Source of the DNA: Tetradesmus obliquus | Lineage: Eukaryota; Chlorophyta; Chlorophyceae; Sphaeropleales; Scenedesmaceae | NCBI GenBank assembly: GCA_030272155.1 | Contig: CP126191.1 | Span: forward strand, 2,502,501 to 2,566,500 | Direction of reading: 5' to 3' | Length of the DNA: 64,000 bases | Shown: one piece after another, positions 26,215 to 35,441 of the stretch | How the letters are laid out: the number at the start of each line of letters is the position of its first letter | Numbering within the stretch: the first letter of the stretch is position 1 | Translations under genes and position numbers: made by a program | Notes under the pieces: model-generated | What the model was told of the DNA's origin: nothing | The model's input: the letters and a program-made list of their open reading frames with translations, nothing else | Database searches by the model: none

Positions 26215-26734
26215 ACGTGCTGTGCCTGCTGCTGCCCGGTCAGGTGCGCGGCGGTGCACGCAATCTGGTGCTTGACCTTGGTCTGGTGCTGGAGGGGCAC
26301 CACAGCTGGGAGCTCCCTGAGGAGCTGCTGGGAGCAGTGCGGTGAGGCGGCCTGTGTAGAAGACAGGCAAATACAGCAAACACGGCATGTTTGATGTTCA
26401 AAGAGTTTGCTGTCCTCAGCGGAAGTGCTGCGAGTCAGGGTGTTCACCTGGTGTTGGGACAGTGTGACGACTCCAGGCAGTAAACCACCCGTCAGCGCCG
26501 CATGCGTGCATGGACACACAATGCGCCTGCTACTGGTTACATGTTGTGTGTGGTTGGTTGCAAGCCAGCATAAACTTCGCGTCATCTGACACAGGTACCT
26601 CATGCTGCTGCTGCTGCAGGGTGATCCGTCTGGACCTGTCTGCTGCCTCCAAGCTGGACGACAGCAGGGAGGTGCCGCTGCGCATCGTCAGCAGCGAGCA
26701 GCCGGCAGACTCTGCTGAGTCAGCAGCAAGCTGA
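17176..26734 (+). CDS. EDR2-like protein: PH, START and DUF1336 (EDR2_C) domains, 871 aa, 17 exons
   Basis: Exons: 17176-17347, 17607-17728, 18012-18083, 18390-18594, 19191-19270, 19481-19627, 19857-19982, 20841-21003, 21461-21609, 22118-22260, 22712-22820, 23150-23493, 23851-24039, 24472-24642, 25096-25306, 26244-26341, 26620-26734 (TGA). Every junction keeps phase. Residues about 10-150 form a PH-like domain, split by intron 2 and followed by a poly-Ala run and Ser-rich linker. About 245-470 is a START lipid-binding domain, including EDDGVYVVLFSSVD. About 500-610 is a low-complexity linker. About 615-850 is the DUF1336 domain, with PFLFVYNLMVPGPP, FKMIPRV, GSSSTAQYITGM and LPEELLGAVR. The order and size match plant EDR2 (about 720 aa), a membrane/phosphoinositide-associated regulator of defence and cell death. 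In an alga only lipid binding at membranes can be inferred. An open stretch at about 19053-19135 could be an optional extra exon; the model closes without it. Seven of the 16 introns carry copies of exon edges, and intron 11 holds AT-rich foreign-looking DNA. Confidence 0.92.
18092..18163 (+). repeat. (TGC)24 microsatellite in EDR2-like intron 3
   Basis: An uninterrupted run of 24 triplets starts just after the intron donor at 18084. A shorter CTG run (about 17969-18000) closes the preceding intron immediately before its acceptor at 18011. Confidence 0.95.
19939..20498 (+). repeat. Tandem array of the START exon end, five copies
   Basis: The last 44 bases of exon 7 (19939-19982, encoding LEVEVLESTPGRQ) recur downstream in the intron, ending at 20112, 20243, 20364 and about 20494. 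The first three copies keep the CAG|GTG donor; in the last it has become CCAAATG. Spacing is 130, 131, 121 and 130 bases. The filler between copies is also related (tracts around TTTGAGAACGTCTG and an AATGATGTCA/AATGATTTCA element). Confidence 0.9.
21186..21340 (+). repeat. Duplicate of START exon end and following intron, 248-bp shift
   Basis: 21186-21256 copies the end of exon 8 (20938-21003) including its GTGCG donor. 21291-21340 copies the intron sequence following the true donor (about 21044-21093). The copy has lost one base within the coding part, so it could not be spliced in without a frameshift. Confidence 0.85.
21408..21451 (+). repeat. (CTG)n tract before an acceptor
   Basis: About 15 triplets run directly into CTTCTGCAG, the acceptor of exon 9 at 21461. 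The tract takes the place normally held by the polypyrimidine stretch. Confidence 0.85.
21600..21928 (+). repeat. 64-68-bp tandem array seeded at a 5' splice site
   Basis: The exon 9 end and donor (ATCCTGCAG|GT at 21609) recur with the boundary at 21677, 21745, 21809 and 21877, plus a short copy at 21928. The units contain AACATGATAGCG, ACAGTCGTGTATAACAGCGG and CTTTTCAC. Spacing is 68, 68, 64 and 68 bases. The copy at 21745 lacks the bases GCG after the GT. Confidence 0.92.
22225..22440 (+). repeat. Three copies of an exon end with TTTGACTG minisatellite
   Basis: The end of exon 10 (GACGTGGTGGAGAACAGCAG|GTG, boundary 22260) recurs at boundaries 22357 and 22437. The intervening DNA is a degenerate run of TTTGACTG/TTTGACTGG units (about 22265-22326 and 22363-22400). 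Confidence 0.88.
22846..22955. other. AT-rich insertion, possible organelle-derived DNA
   Basis: About 110 bases inside EDR2-like intron 11 are overwhelmingly A and T, while both flanks are normal GC-rich intron. The block includes a perfect stem AAAAAGG-AAA-CCTTTTT (about 22884-22900), like the 3' stem-loops of plastid or mitochondrial transcripts, followed by further A/T runs. The + strand stays open through it (end of a frame stopping at 22925), but the match to any organelle gene is not recognised. Confidence 0.55.
24709..24739 (+). repeat. Copy of the exon 14 end with donor
   Basis: It repeats 24612-24642 (encoding WTPFDFLMYR) with two substitutions, followed again by GTGA. It lies 97 bases into the intron, after a (CTG)11 tract at 24663-24695. 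Confidence 0.85.
24982..25023 (+). repeat. Copy of the exon 15 acceptor and start
   Basis: The true exon start (25096 on: CGCAG|GTTCCTGCAGGGCGATG) is preceded 108 bases upstream by an almost identical acceptor and exon start. This one is an exon-start duplicate; most others in the gene copy exon ends. Its sequence diverges after GACGAGG. Confidence 0.85.
25255..25818 (+). repeat. About 126-bp tandem array of the DUF1336 exon end, five copies
   Basis: The true exon 15 end (boundary 25306, encoding VDVGSSSTAQYITGM) is followed by four copies with boundaries at 25432, 25557, 25689 and 25815. Spacing is 126, 125, 132 and 126 bases. The first four copies keep ATG|GTGA and the neighbouring CGGCCTGA; the last keeps the donor but has CGGCTGGT. 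Between copies lie GTT/GGT/CTG triplet runs, so parts of the intron read as open frames with hydrophobic Leu/Val stretches. Confidence 0.93.
25998..26053 (+). repeat. (CTG)n microsatellite, EDR2-like intron 15
   Basis: About 18 uninterrupted triplets in the sense orientation, in the same long intron (25307-26243) as the 126-bp array. Confidence 0.95.
26152..26213 (+). repeat. (CTG)n microsatellite close to the exon 16 acceptor
   Basis: About 20 triplets ending 30 bases before the acceptor at 26243. Shorter CTG runs precede it at about 26113-26150. Confidence 0.95.
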
Positions 26735-29085
26735 GCCAGTTGATTGCATCATTGCATTGCTGGCAGCTGTCGTCGCGCCGCGGCACAGCAGCCAGGCAAC
26801 TGGCAGTACATCATGCAGCGGCAGCATGGCTGCAGGTGGCTGAGATGGGCTTTGTGAGGCAGCAGCACTTGCAAGCATGGCAAGCACAGATACCCATGCC
26901 GCTAGCTGCGTGTTTCCTTGATATGTGTGTGGTTGCACTGCTTACAGTGCTGGCCGGATGTTGACGTGATGGCACTCTGTGCCACCCAAGCCATAGACAG
27001 CAGCTGAGATACCGGCTGCGCAAACGGCTGGGGATAAAAAGCAACTGGAATTGATGGACTTGCGCGGGTGGTTTCGATCGCCCAAACGAAGGAAAGACTG
27101 GGTACAATTACTACTACCCCCCATGAGCGGATTAGCGGCTCGCTGGGCTAGTGCCTGGGGGCGGGTTCAGTCCCGAAAGTGTATTGTATTGTATTGCAAA
27201 CAGACAGGCCTGTCCTTCTCTGATTTGCGCACGAAAGAGCATGGGCTCAAGCAGGCTTGCCTGCTTCTGATGCGTAGGACTTGTAACTTGCACGCACAGG
27301 CAGCGCTGTCAGGCTGTCAGCCACTGGAGGCCGCTGGCGTGCTGGTGTCTGCACCTGCCGTGCATCACCCTGCAGGCTGTTTGCTATCACTTGTCAATAT
27401 TGATTTCCCTGCGCATACATGTCGGCCAGATGAGCCAAATCTTTTCCATCCTCCCACTCTTTGAAAGCCCGTTGCATTACCATACTGTATGCATGCATGA
27501 CAGCCCAATCAGGAAGACTGCCAATGTGCAATGCAAACAGGGCTGATGCGCATCATCATATTGCGCATGTACGAAGATTGTGTGTTGTTAGGTGGCACAC
27601 AAAATCCAGGCGGGGTTGGCCAAGTAACATAATGTGCACGATACTTTCAAAGGCATCATGGGTGAAAAAAAGGCATCATGGGTATGAGCATGTATGCATG
27701 TCTGCTGTCGAGTGGATCAAGCCGCAGTGCGGCACAGAGCAGCAGCGTGCCGCAAGTGCAGGCATGCATGCATCCATGCACATGCCATCTGCTAAGCAAG
27801 AGGTGCTGCTGCCAAGTGCCGCAACAGCCATGCAATTTATCACGCGTGCGTGCATACATGCCGGCCCAGTGTTCAGCAATGCATCGCCATGCAACTGGCG
27901 GTTGCAACGGATACACCACATATAAAGCGGCGCACGCTGCTGCCATGCTGTCTCCCCTGCAGCATTGCTGCCGCAACTGAAGCCAGAGGTCTCTGGCTGG
28001 AAGCTGCAAGCGGCGTATCTCCAGGCGAGCCTGACAGCCTTGCGCAACGCAACCGATGCTGTTTGTACATATGCATCTGTTGTGGGTGTTCATCAGCGCT
28101 GGTGCACAATATGAAAATGAGGTGTTGCGGCTGCCCCAGTAACCCCACATGTGAGCTCCAGAAACGCACCCTGCCAGTGGCCTGCCATGGCATGCCGTGC
28201 AAGTCATTCATAGGTTAGATTCATACAGCAGGCATATTTACCTGCTTGAACCGCTGCCACATGCATTTGCACAAGCCAACGTGTGTGCTTTCTGTATGTA
28301 CAGCAAAGCACACACAGGGCCAGTAAACACAGCAACACCAGCGAGCGCAAAAAAAGTGTGCCACAGTACGTACTGTAGTACTGTAGTAAACTACAAGTGG
28401 GCAAGGCTTGGGCCGGTTTGTCAGGCCGCTCCTGTGCTCATTGTAGCTGCACAATGAACAACAGCAAGCAGTGCATGCATGCAATGCAGCGATGCTCTAT
28501 TCATGTTGTTTTTGGTGTGTAGAAAGGGGCGGCCTGAAAGACAGATTCCATCACCACCCAACAAAGCTGTCCCCCGTCTCGTTAAATGCTGAAGGCTGCA
28601 ACAGCCAGAACATAAACCAAAGATACAGTTTGATATTGACAACGCCACCCTATAACCAGCACCCCTTCATCCTGCAAGCCCCCGACCACTGGGATTGCAG
28701 GCAGCATGCTGCGCAGCATGTAAGCTAAGCCTTGCGTGATGCCATCAGCAGGTGCAACATAGTGGCACATGCCTTGAATACAAAAGCAGCAGGGGCGCAG
28801 GTTGCCTGATGCCAGAAAGGGCAGCACTGTGCGTCAAACACCAACATTAAATCACACCCGCTGCTGCCTGTCTACCAGTGATGCATGTGACCCAGTTGCG
28901 TTGCGCCCCGTGATTAAACGCACCCTATGCGACCCATCACGCCATAGGGACTGCACGCTGCACCAAATCGTGCACCATGCGTCCTGCCAGCCAGTAAGCC
29001 ACACACCGATATGCCTGCCCCACCAAACCTCGCCCCATCCCCATCAACTGCTGTTCAACAGGATTGAGCATCAGCAGCTTGCTTC
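26735..29085. other. Gene-free stretch between convergent EDR2-like and receiver genes
   Basis: Convergent 3' flanks. It contains a TATTG triplet repeat near 27182 and a 41-base stretch (27250-27290) similar to part of EDR2-like intron 14 (24833-24874). The open frames on both strands (for example 27461-27925 +, 27656-28207 -) have no recognisable content. The palindrome CAGTACGTACTG lies at 28364-28375. Confidence 0.45.
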
Positions 29086-29226
29086 CTACACATCAAACAG
29101 CACACTTTGCTGCATCCTAGGAGGTGCCTGCACTGCTGAGTGCTGCTGCTGCTGCTGGTTGCATACGCTGCTTGGCACCGCGGCAGGCTGCTGCCGTATG
29201 CTGCTGCTGCCGTACGCTGCGCTGTC

Positions 29227-29257
<31 letters not shown>

Positions 29258-30295
29258 AGGGGGCTGCCTGGTGGGGAGGGCGTTGACTGCAAAGAGCTGC
29301 GCAGGCCTGTGACATACTTGGTCAGCATTGCCAGCAGCTGTGCCACAGTAGGCATCTTTTCCTGCAAGCACATCAACGCAAGCAGCACGGCATACGTGAG
29401 CAAGCAAGGCATGGAGAGGCAGAAAAATCCTGATCCTGCAAGGCGCAGCAAAAGCTGCAACGACAGCTATACTTTTCAGCATAAAAGAACACTGCACATG
29501 CTGCTACTGCTACTTGTTGTGCTGTGGTAGTGGCGAGTGATGCCCAAGTGACACTTCAAAACCTACGAGCTCACCAGCAGATCATCGCAGCCGCTGCTGA
29601 GTGCTGAGCCCGCCACTGTGTCATGGCTGTGCCAGATTTCCTGCGGGCTCAGCGCAGTGCATGCCACTATCGGCACGCGCGCCCATGCTGACACAGCCTC
29701 TAAGCCCCGCAGCCGCTTTGCTGTCTCCCAGCCATCTAGCACAGGCATCTGTAGGTCCAGTAGCACGCAGCTGAGGGCTGGCTGGTGGAAGATGAACTGC
29801 TCGATTGCTGCGAGGCCGTTGTCTGCTTCGACTACTTCGAAGCCCAGCTTGGTCAGCATGCGCCCCAGCACCAGCCTGTTCAGGCGCATGTCATCCACCT
29901 GCAGGAACAGGGTGCAAGAGGAGGGTTTGAAGAGGGAAAGGGGGCCAATAAAGAAGTAACAGAGAAGCAACTGGCAATAACGGCATGAATGTGCAGGCAG
30001 GTGTAGGGCTGTACTGGTGCGAGGGAATAAACCCGGCAGGTGCTTCAGGAATGAGAGTCATGCTTGGAGGTGATGGCCATCCAAGACAATAGCCAGTGCT
30101 TCTGGCGGTGTAACATCTAGATGAGCATATCTGATGGCTACACCATGTCGTCTAAGTGCTATGAACTGGCATTTGAATTGTGGTGCTGCCATGCAGCAAC
30201 GGTCAGAGAACTACCCCCTTCCAGCTACAGCACCAGACCTTCCTAGCCCTTACCAGTAGGATCTTGTGAGCCAGCGCGAAGCAGTCCCGCCCCAT
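29086..30295 (-). CDS. Stand-alone response-regulator receiver protein, 213 aa
   Basis: Minus-strand exons: 30295-30254, 29898-29575, 29361-29086 (stop TAG at 29088-29086). The receiver domain covers about residues 11-140. The Asp pair is Asp16-Asp17 (LLVDDMR), the phosphate-accepting residue is Asp62 (LLDLQMP), the switch Thr is Thr95 (VACTA) and the conserved Lys is Lys124 (LEKM, where most receivers have LxKP). The last two exons join exactly in this motif, which supports the splice model. The rest is a Q-rich tail with no DNA-binding or kinase domain. Such proteins take a phosphoryl group from a histidine kinase or phosphotransfer protein. No histidine kinase segment is recognised upstream, but the frame stays open past the chosen ATG to an acceptor at 30358. 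The first exon could therefore be internal and the protein the C-terminal part of a larger hybrid. The start is uncertain. Confidence 0.75.
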
Positions 30296-32309
30296 ATCCC
30301 CATGTACAACTGCTTTAGCCAGATGTTCAGGCACCCCCTTTGTGAAGTTTGGTGTGGCTGCAGCTGCTGTCGAGCAGTGCACGTGGATGTGAAAAAGTGC
30401 TTCAACACAGCCGGATCACTGTCAACTGACGCTGATACATCCCTAATTGAAGGGTTAAATGACGGTTGACACGTTCTTAGGCGGTTCGGGGAGTGTCAAG
30501 GCGATCGATGAGAGTGCACAGTCGGACAGCAAAAGTCAATTCAGTGCATATGTGTGCAACAGTGAGTAACATCTGTGGACTTTGAAAATTGACCTAGAAC
30601 AAATGTTGTCAGCTGCTCTTACGCTGTATGCTGCCCTGGCTGACGAGGTGCGGTAAAGCACATCGCGTTACAGAATCAGAGGCAATCCAGCAATTACCAG
30701 TGATGTTGCACACGAAGGTGGTGAGTCGACGTTCGTAATACGTTATCAGCATCATAGTAGATTGGGATGACGCAGAAACGGGCTTTCAGAGTTGGGTCAC
30801 TGATCGTCGTACGGCCTGCGGTGGTGCGGCAGTACAAGCACAGGGCGGCTGGTCTCCAGCTCGACTAAGGAGCTAAACACCTTTTTGCGCCTAAAAGCTT
30901 TATTTGAGCACTGCATGTGCCCCTCTGCGGCCAAAGGTCGGTTGGCACACTGGATGCTGGTCCAATGGGTCATCAGTGCAACAATCAACAACGTAAGGGT
31001 ACATGCCGTGCATACACTGATTTGCGTTTCACCCTTCATTCATCTGTTGTCAAGGTACTGTGTGATTGAGAGACCCAGGGCACCTGAAGCACCGGCTGGT
31101 CAACAGACATGCTGGTCATGCGGCATGCCGATGCAGGCTGCAGCCTGCACTGCAGGCACAGCTTGCAAGGCAACGGCTCTTGCTCAGCAACCCCAATGCT
31201 AGCAGTTCAACTGCTCTCAAACCACCGTCAAGGTCTTTGTGACGTTGAAGATCATACGCTAAAACACGGCGGAGAAGAGTGCGTGATGCAAGTAGGGCGA
31301 GTTGGCAGTGCGTGCCAGTCTGACATGCACGCCTGCAGTCACTTCACTGCTGCTGGTGATGGTGTGTGACGGCGAATGCAACGCAGCTGCTATACCACAA
31401 CAGTGCCTGGAGAGTGCCGTTCTGGCACGGCTGTACCATCTCCGGCGGAAGTCCTGCGGTCTGGCACTTAATACCGCCCCACCGTAAGCTGAGCAAGCCG
31501 TGAACCCTTCCGCCCCAACTGACGCAGTGACCCGGTCAGTGACAGGAGCAGCGGAGCAGGCAGTGTCGAAGCATTTTCTGCTGATATGTACCACAGATGG
31601 TGAAAGATCGTATTTTTAGCAAATGATTGATACCCAGATGAGGGGGTAACCGTGCAGGCAGCCGCGACCGCGGCGTGTGCTGTGACGTGCTCCTCGATGC
31701 TGTCGCAGTGTGCCCGATGCGTGACATTCTTCACTCACAAAGTGGTTTTGAAGTCAGTTTCGTTGTTTTGGATGTCCATGCTCTGCCATGCAGATGCTGA
31801 GTACTGTACACGCATGAGCAAGCAGTAGCACTGCTCGTGCTGAGCACGACAGGACTAGAGGCTGCGAATGACAAGGCATTTAGTATTATGCAGGGTTGAT
31901 TCCATGTTCGTATTTTGTTTAAGCAACATTGTATCTCAGCATGCTCCGCAGTTTCACCACAGCTAATGTGTGGGTGTCCAAAGTTCTGAAAAGCAACAGC
32001 AGGGCCCACTGGGCATTGGGCTGCTGAACAGCGCCCTGGGCTGCAGGCATGCAGAAACGTCCCTTGCAAAAGGTGCGAGTGACAGCAGCTTTAGACGCCG
32101 TTTACGCTTTATAACCCATTTATCCTTTGTAAGGGTTTGTCCTTTGAGCAGACGGCGAAGCCTGCAATGTGGCAGAGCCATGGCCATGATCTGCTGTGCA
32201 CCGCCATGCTGTCAGCCACTGACCGTGCTAGCTGGGTGGCAAGTCACTTGTGCTGCTGCTCGCGCTGCTGTGTCCATCTGTTTCCTCTTGGCTTTGGTTT
32301 ACTCATGTT

Positions 32310-32360
32310 CACTATGGTCACCGAGATGTCCAGCTGCATGTCCAGGCATGTCCAATGGCA
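32310..32360 (+). repeat. Left arm of a 51-bp inverted repeat
   Basis: It reads CACTATGGTCACCGAGATGT and continues as GTCCAGG/CATGTCCA motifs. The reverse complement is found at 35003-35053 with one mismatch. Confidence 0.9.
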
Positions 32361-35002
32361 CCAAGTCGTGTCCAGTTGGTGGGTTTGCATGTCCAGTTGC
32401 AGGTCACTGGACTGGCAGTCTGCCTGCAACTGGACATGTGCTGCTGCTGATGCATTGTACGCTCGAAACCCGGCTGAAACGCCGCAAGTAGATGTTATTG
32501 CATGTATGCCGCTTATACTGTGTTACTGAACAGCAAGCACGTCAGCTGGCCAGCCCATGGGCTTGCTGTAGGGTTTGTCGATATCACGTCCGCACCGGCT
32601 TGATATTCACACCAAAGTGTGCGAGATGGTAAAGTCTCTTCCTATTAATCAACAGTTATGGTGTCTTATGGCACGACAGTGCCTCACGGCGAAGATCAGC
32701 ATGTCACTATAGCATTGCACCGCTTCCCCTGCTGCCGAAGCAACAGCCTTTCCAAAACCATCGTGTACATCAAATGAAAAACGTTTAACGGCTCGTACAG
32801 CCCCATTGCGTAATGCAGCAAGGTATGTCATGTGTTAAAATACAAAATGGCCAGATGGCATACGCCGTGAACTTTTCATCTACTGGCAAGCATACAGCTG
32901 CAAATGATGATCAAATGATCACTGCTGACACATTACAGCGATCGCACCTGTGTCGCGCACTGCAGCTGCGTTGCATATGGTGCACGGGGCTGAAACAGAC
33001 TGCGAGCGCGTGCCCACTGGCAGAGACCATCGCTGAAAGCGATCTTGAATAACAACAGATCAATGCGGTTATTGAGCGTTTGTCAGGCTGCAGATGCCTG
33101 CTCATTGAGCAGCAGCAGTCCTTGAAGCACTATGCAGCTGCAAGGTTGATCCTGCAGGACATCAATGCTGTAGAAAGCGCATGGAGCTGCTACTGCTTAT
33201 CTTGATACTTTGATGACATGGTGAGCGACTCTTACCCAGATCAGCAGCGGCTGTAACGACAGCAACAGCCCTGCTGCTGCTAGGGCGCCCAGCTCACAGC
33301 AGCAGCAGCAGCTACAGTTGCAGCAGTGCAGCAGTACTGCCGCAGGAATGATCACACCATCACCAGATCAAGATCAGTATCAGATGCAGCAGCATCAGCC
33401 GTGCTATGTCAGCTGTAGAGGCTGGGTGCATGCAGGCTGTCCACAGGTGCGTTGTGTGTTACCTGCGCTGCTGCTGCTGTGTGCAGGCTCCCGCCAGTTG
33501 CCCATCTCCCAGCATCACAGGTAGGTCAGAATAGAAAACAGGTAGAAGGTCACAGCTGCTGCCGCTGCTGCTACTGCTGCTGCTGCTGTGAAGTGACAGC
33601 TCTCCCAATTAAGAGCATGTGGCTTGCTGTAGGGCTTGTCGTGATCATTCTTGGCAACGCGCACATGAACATACGCACGCAGCAGACAGCGTGCCCAGCA
33701 GGCCAGCAGTTGCATAATGTGAAACGTGCTTGCGACGCACTTCACACACACCATACTTGCTCGCAATGCCCCCCATGTGGTGTGCGCGCCACCCATCCAG
33801 CTGTTTCTCCCTGCGCGCATGGGTCCTACTTGATTGCAGTCAGCATGGCGCCACTGTATCTAGTGCAGCAGCAGACAGCCTGCTTGGAGACCGCATGTGC
33901 GATATATTGACTTGAGACCTCTGTTGGTGCGCAGACCTTCCCTGTAGGGACACAGGGGCCGACTGTCCGGCAGCGTGGCATGGCTGATGCACTTCCTGGT
34001 GAGCTTGAGCGGTGTATGGCAATGCAAGCAGTTTGCCTCATATGTGCGATTCAGCGGCAGCGATTATGTTGGTGCTTAAGACGCTGCTGCTCTGTAATGT
34101 TGCATGTAGTGGTACGTGGTGGGCGCCAATCAACGCGCAAATTTGCTTTTGTTTAAACGCCGGTCGGCCCAGACCTTGATTAAGATAACGTCAACCTCAA
34201 CAAGTGCCACATCCTACACTGCAGCATGCAAATCCAAGTGTAGCTGCTATGTTTCTGCTGCACTGCTGCAGGGGTGTTCTTTGAAACAACCGCTACACTT
34301 GTGATCAATGCAGGCAGTGGCAGCCTGCCAACTCGCAGCTGCTGCCGGCTACGCAGACACCAGTGCGCGATCTGCAGCTGCTGGAACTTATATGTTTTCG
34401 TTGTCAGAAGGTGGCATGCAGCAGTAGTGGCAGCTGGTGCATTGCTGTGCTGGCGCTGCCTGCAACAGGATGCACAGTAAATGCAGTTGCGCGTGTACTG
34501 CCATAGGCATAATCTGTACAAGTGGTAGAGACGCAGTCTCGTCAATGCAGTTCTTGGCAACTTTTCCGTGTGGTGTCCTCACTGCTTATGTTGTGATTGC
34601 AGCAGCTGGCCATGGGTGCCTTTGCTGTCATGCAGCAGCTGCGTGCTGTTGATGTTGCTGTGATTGCAGCAGCTGCCAGCTTCTGTTTGTGTTGCAGCAG
34701 CTACATGCTGATTGTGTTACAGCCCATGGGTCACTTGCGCACTTAGCAGTTGCAGCTGCAGTGACTTGGTACCAGGGGGTCGAGGGCGCCAACCCAAGCA
34801 CCTCGACCTCGCTGTCCTGCCGCGAACACTTGTTTACTGCATCAAACACATTGAGATAATGGTAATATTGCAGTTTATGAAAATCCAGTTGCCGTGTCCA
34901 GTACCGTGTCCAGTCACCTACTCAATGTCCAGCAGCACACTGGACATGGCCATGTCCAGTCTCACACTGCACATGCCATGTGGCATGTCCAGTTGCACAC
35001 CA

Positions 35003-35053
35003 TGCCACTGGACATGCCTGGACATGCAGCTGGACATCTCGGTGACCATAGTG
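35003..35053 (-). repeat. Right arm of the 51-bp inverted repeat
   Basis: Inverted counterpart of 32310-32360, 2.64 kb away. It sits at the right end of a cluster of TGGACATG/CATGTCCA boxes (34895-35034). Confidence 0.9.
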
Positions 35054-35441
35054 GTTTCACCGGCATCACTGTTGTGGTTTGCAATTTTCACACCCAGCAG
35101 TGTTGGCAATGCTGTTGAGGGCAGGCACAACATGCAAGCCAGAGTGGCCTTGACAGCAGGCACAGAATCAAACCTGGAAGGAGTTGAGGTCGACGGTGGG
35201 CATGGTTCAGGAGTGGTAACCTAACAGACCCTGATGTCATTTGCTGCTGCGGGATCTACAGCCACAGCTCAACAATCCACGCCAACAGCAATTCAAACGT
35301 CAAGGCATTACAGCACTTCTGACACCACTTCTGAAATGTGTAACACACCATAGGCTGGCTGTACACACCTGGTGCCACTGCTGCTGTTGTGCCCTTACTG
35401 CTGTCTGTCTGCGTGCAGTCTAGTCCTGGAAAAAGTTAAAA

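Larger units (their letters stand above)
30358..35441. other. 5 kb gene-poor stretch with an inverted repeat
   Basis: No coding region is supported. It holds a 51-bp inverted repeat (32310-32360 and 35003-35053), two clusters of TGTCCA/TGGACA motifs around the arms, short CAG/CTG tracts (33297-33330, 33555-33592) and repeated TGTGATTGCAGCAGCTG units near 34591-34680. The open frames are short and mutually overlapping. Further upstream exons of the minus-strand receiver gene could lie at the left edge. Confidence 0.5.

Noticed and set aside
27120-27185. tRNA-like stretch with GCGGGTTCAGTCCCG
   Set aside because: It resembles a T-arm, but no matching acceptor stem, D-arm or anticodon arm could be folded around it.
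28364-28375. Palindrome CAGTACGTACTG as an SBP-binding site
   Set aside because: It contains GTAC cores, but one 12-base palindrome in gene-free DNA is not enough evidence for a regulatory site.
28802-29530. 242-codon + strand frame
   Set aside because: It lies antisense to the receiver-protein exon, is Cys-rich from CTG triplets and has no domain.
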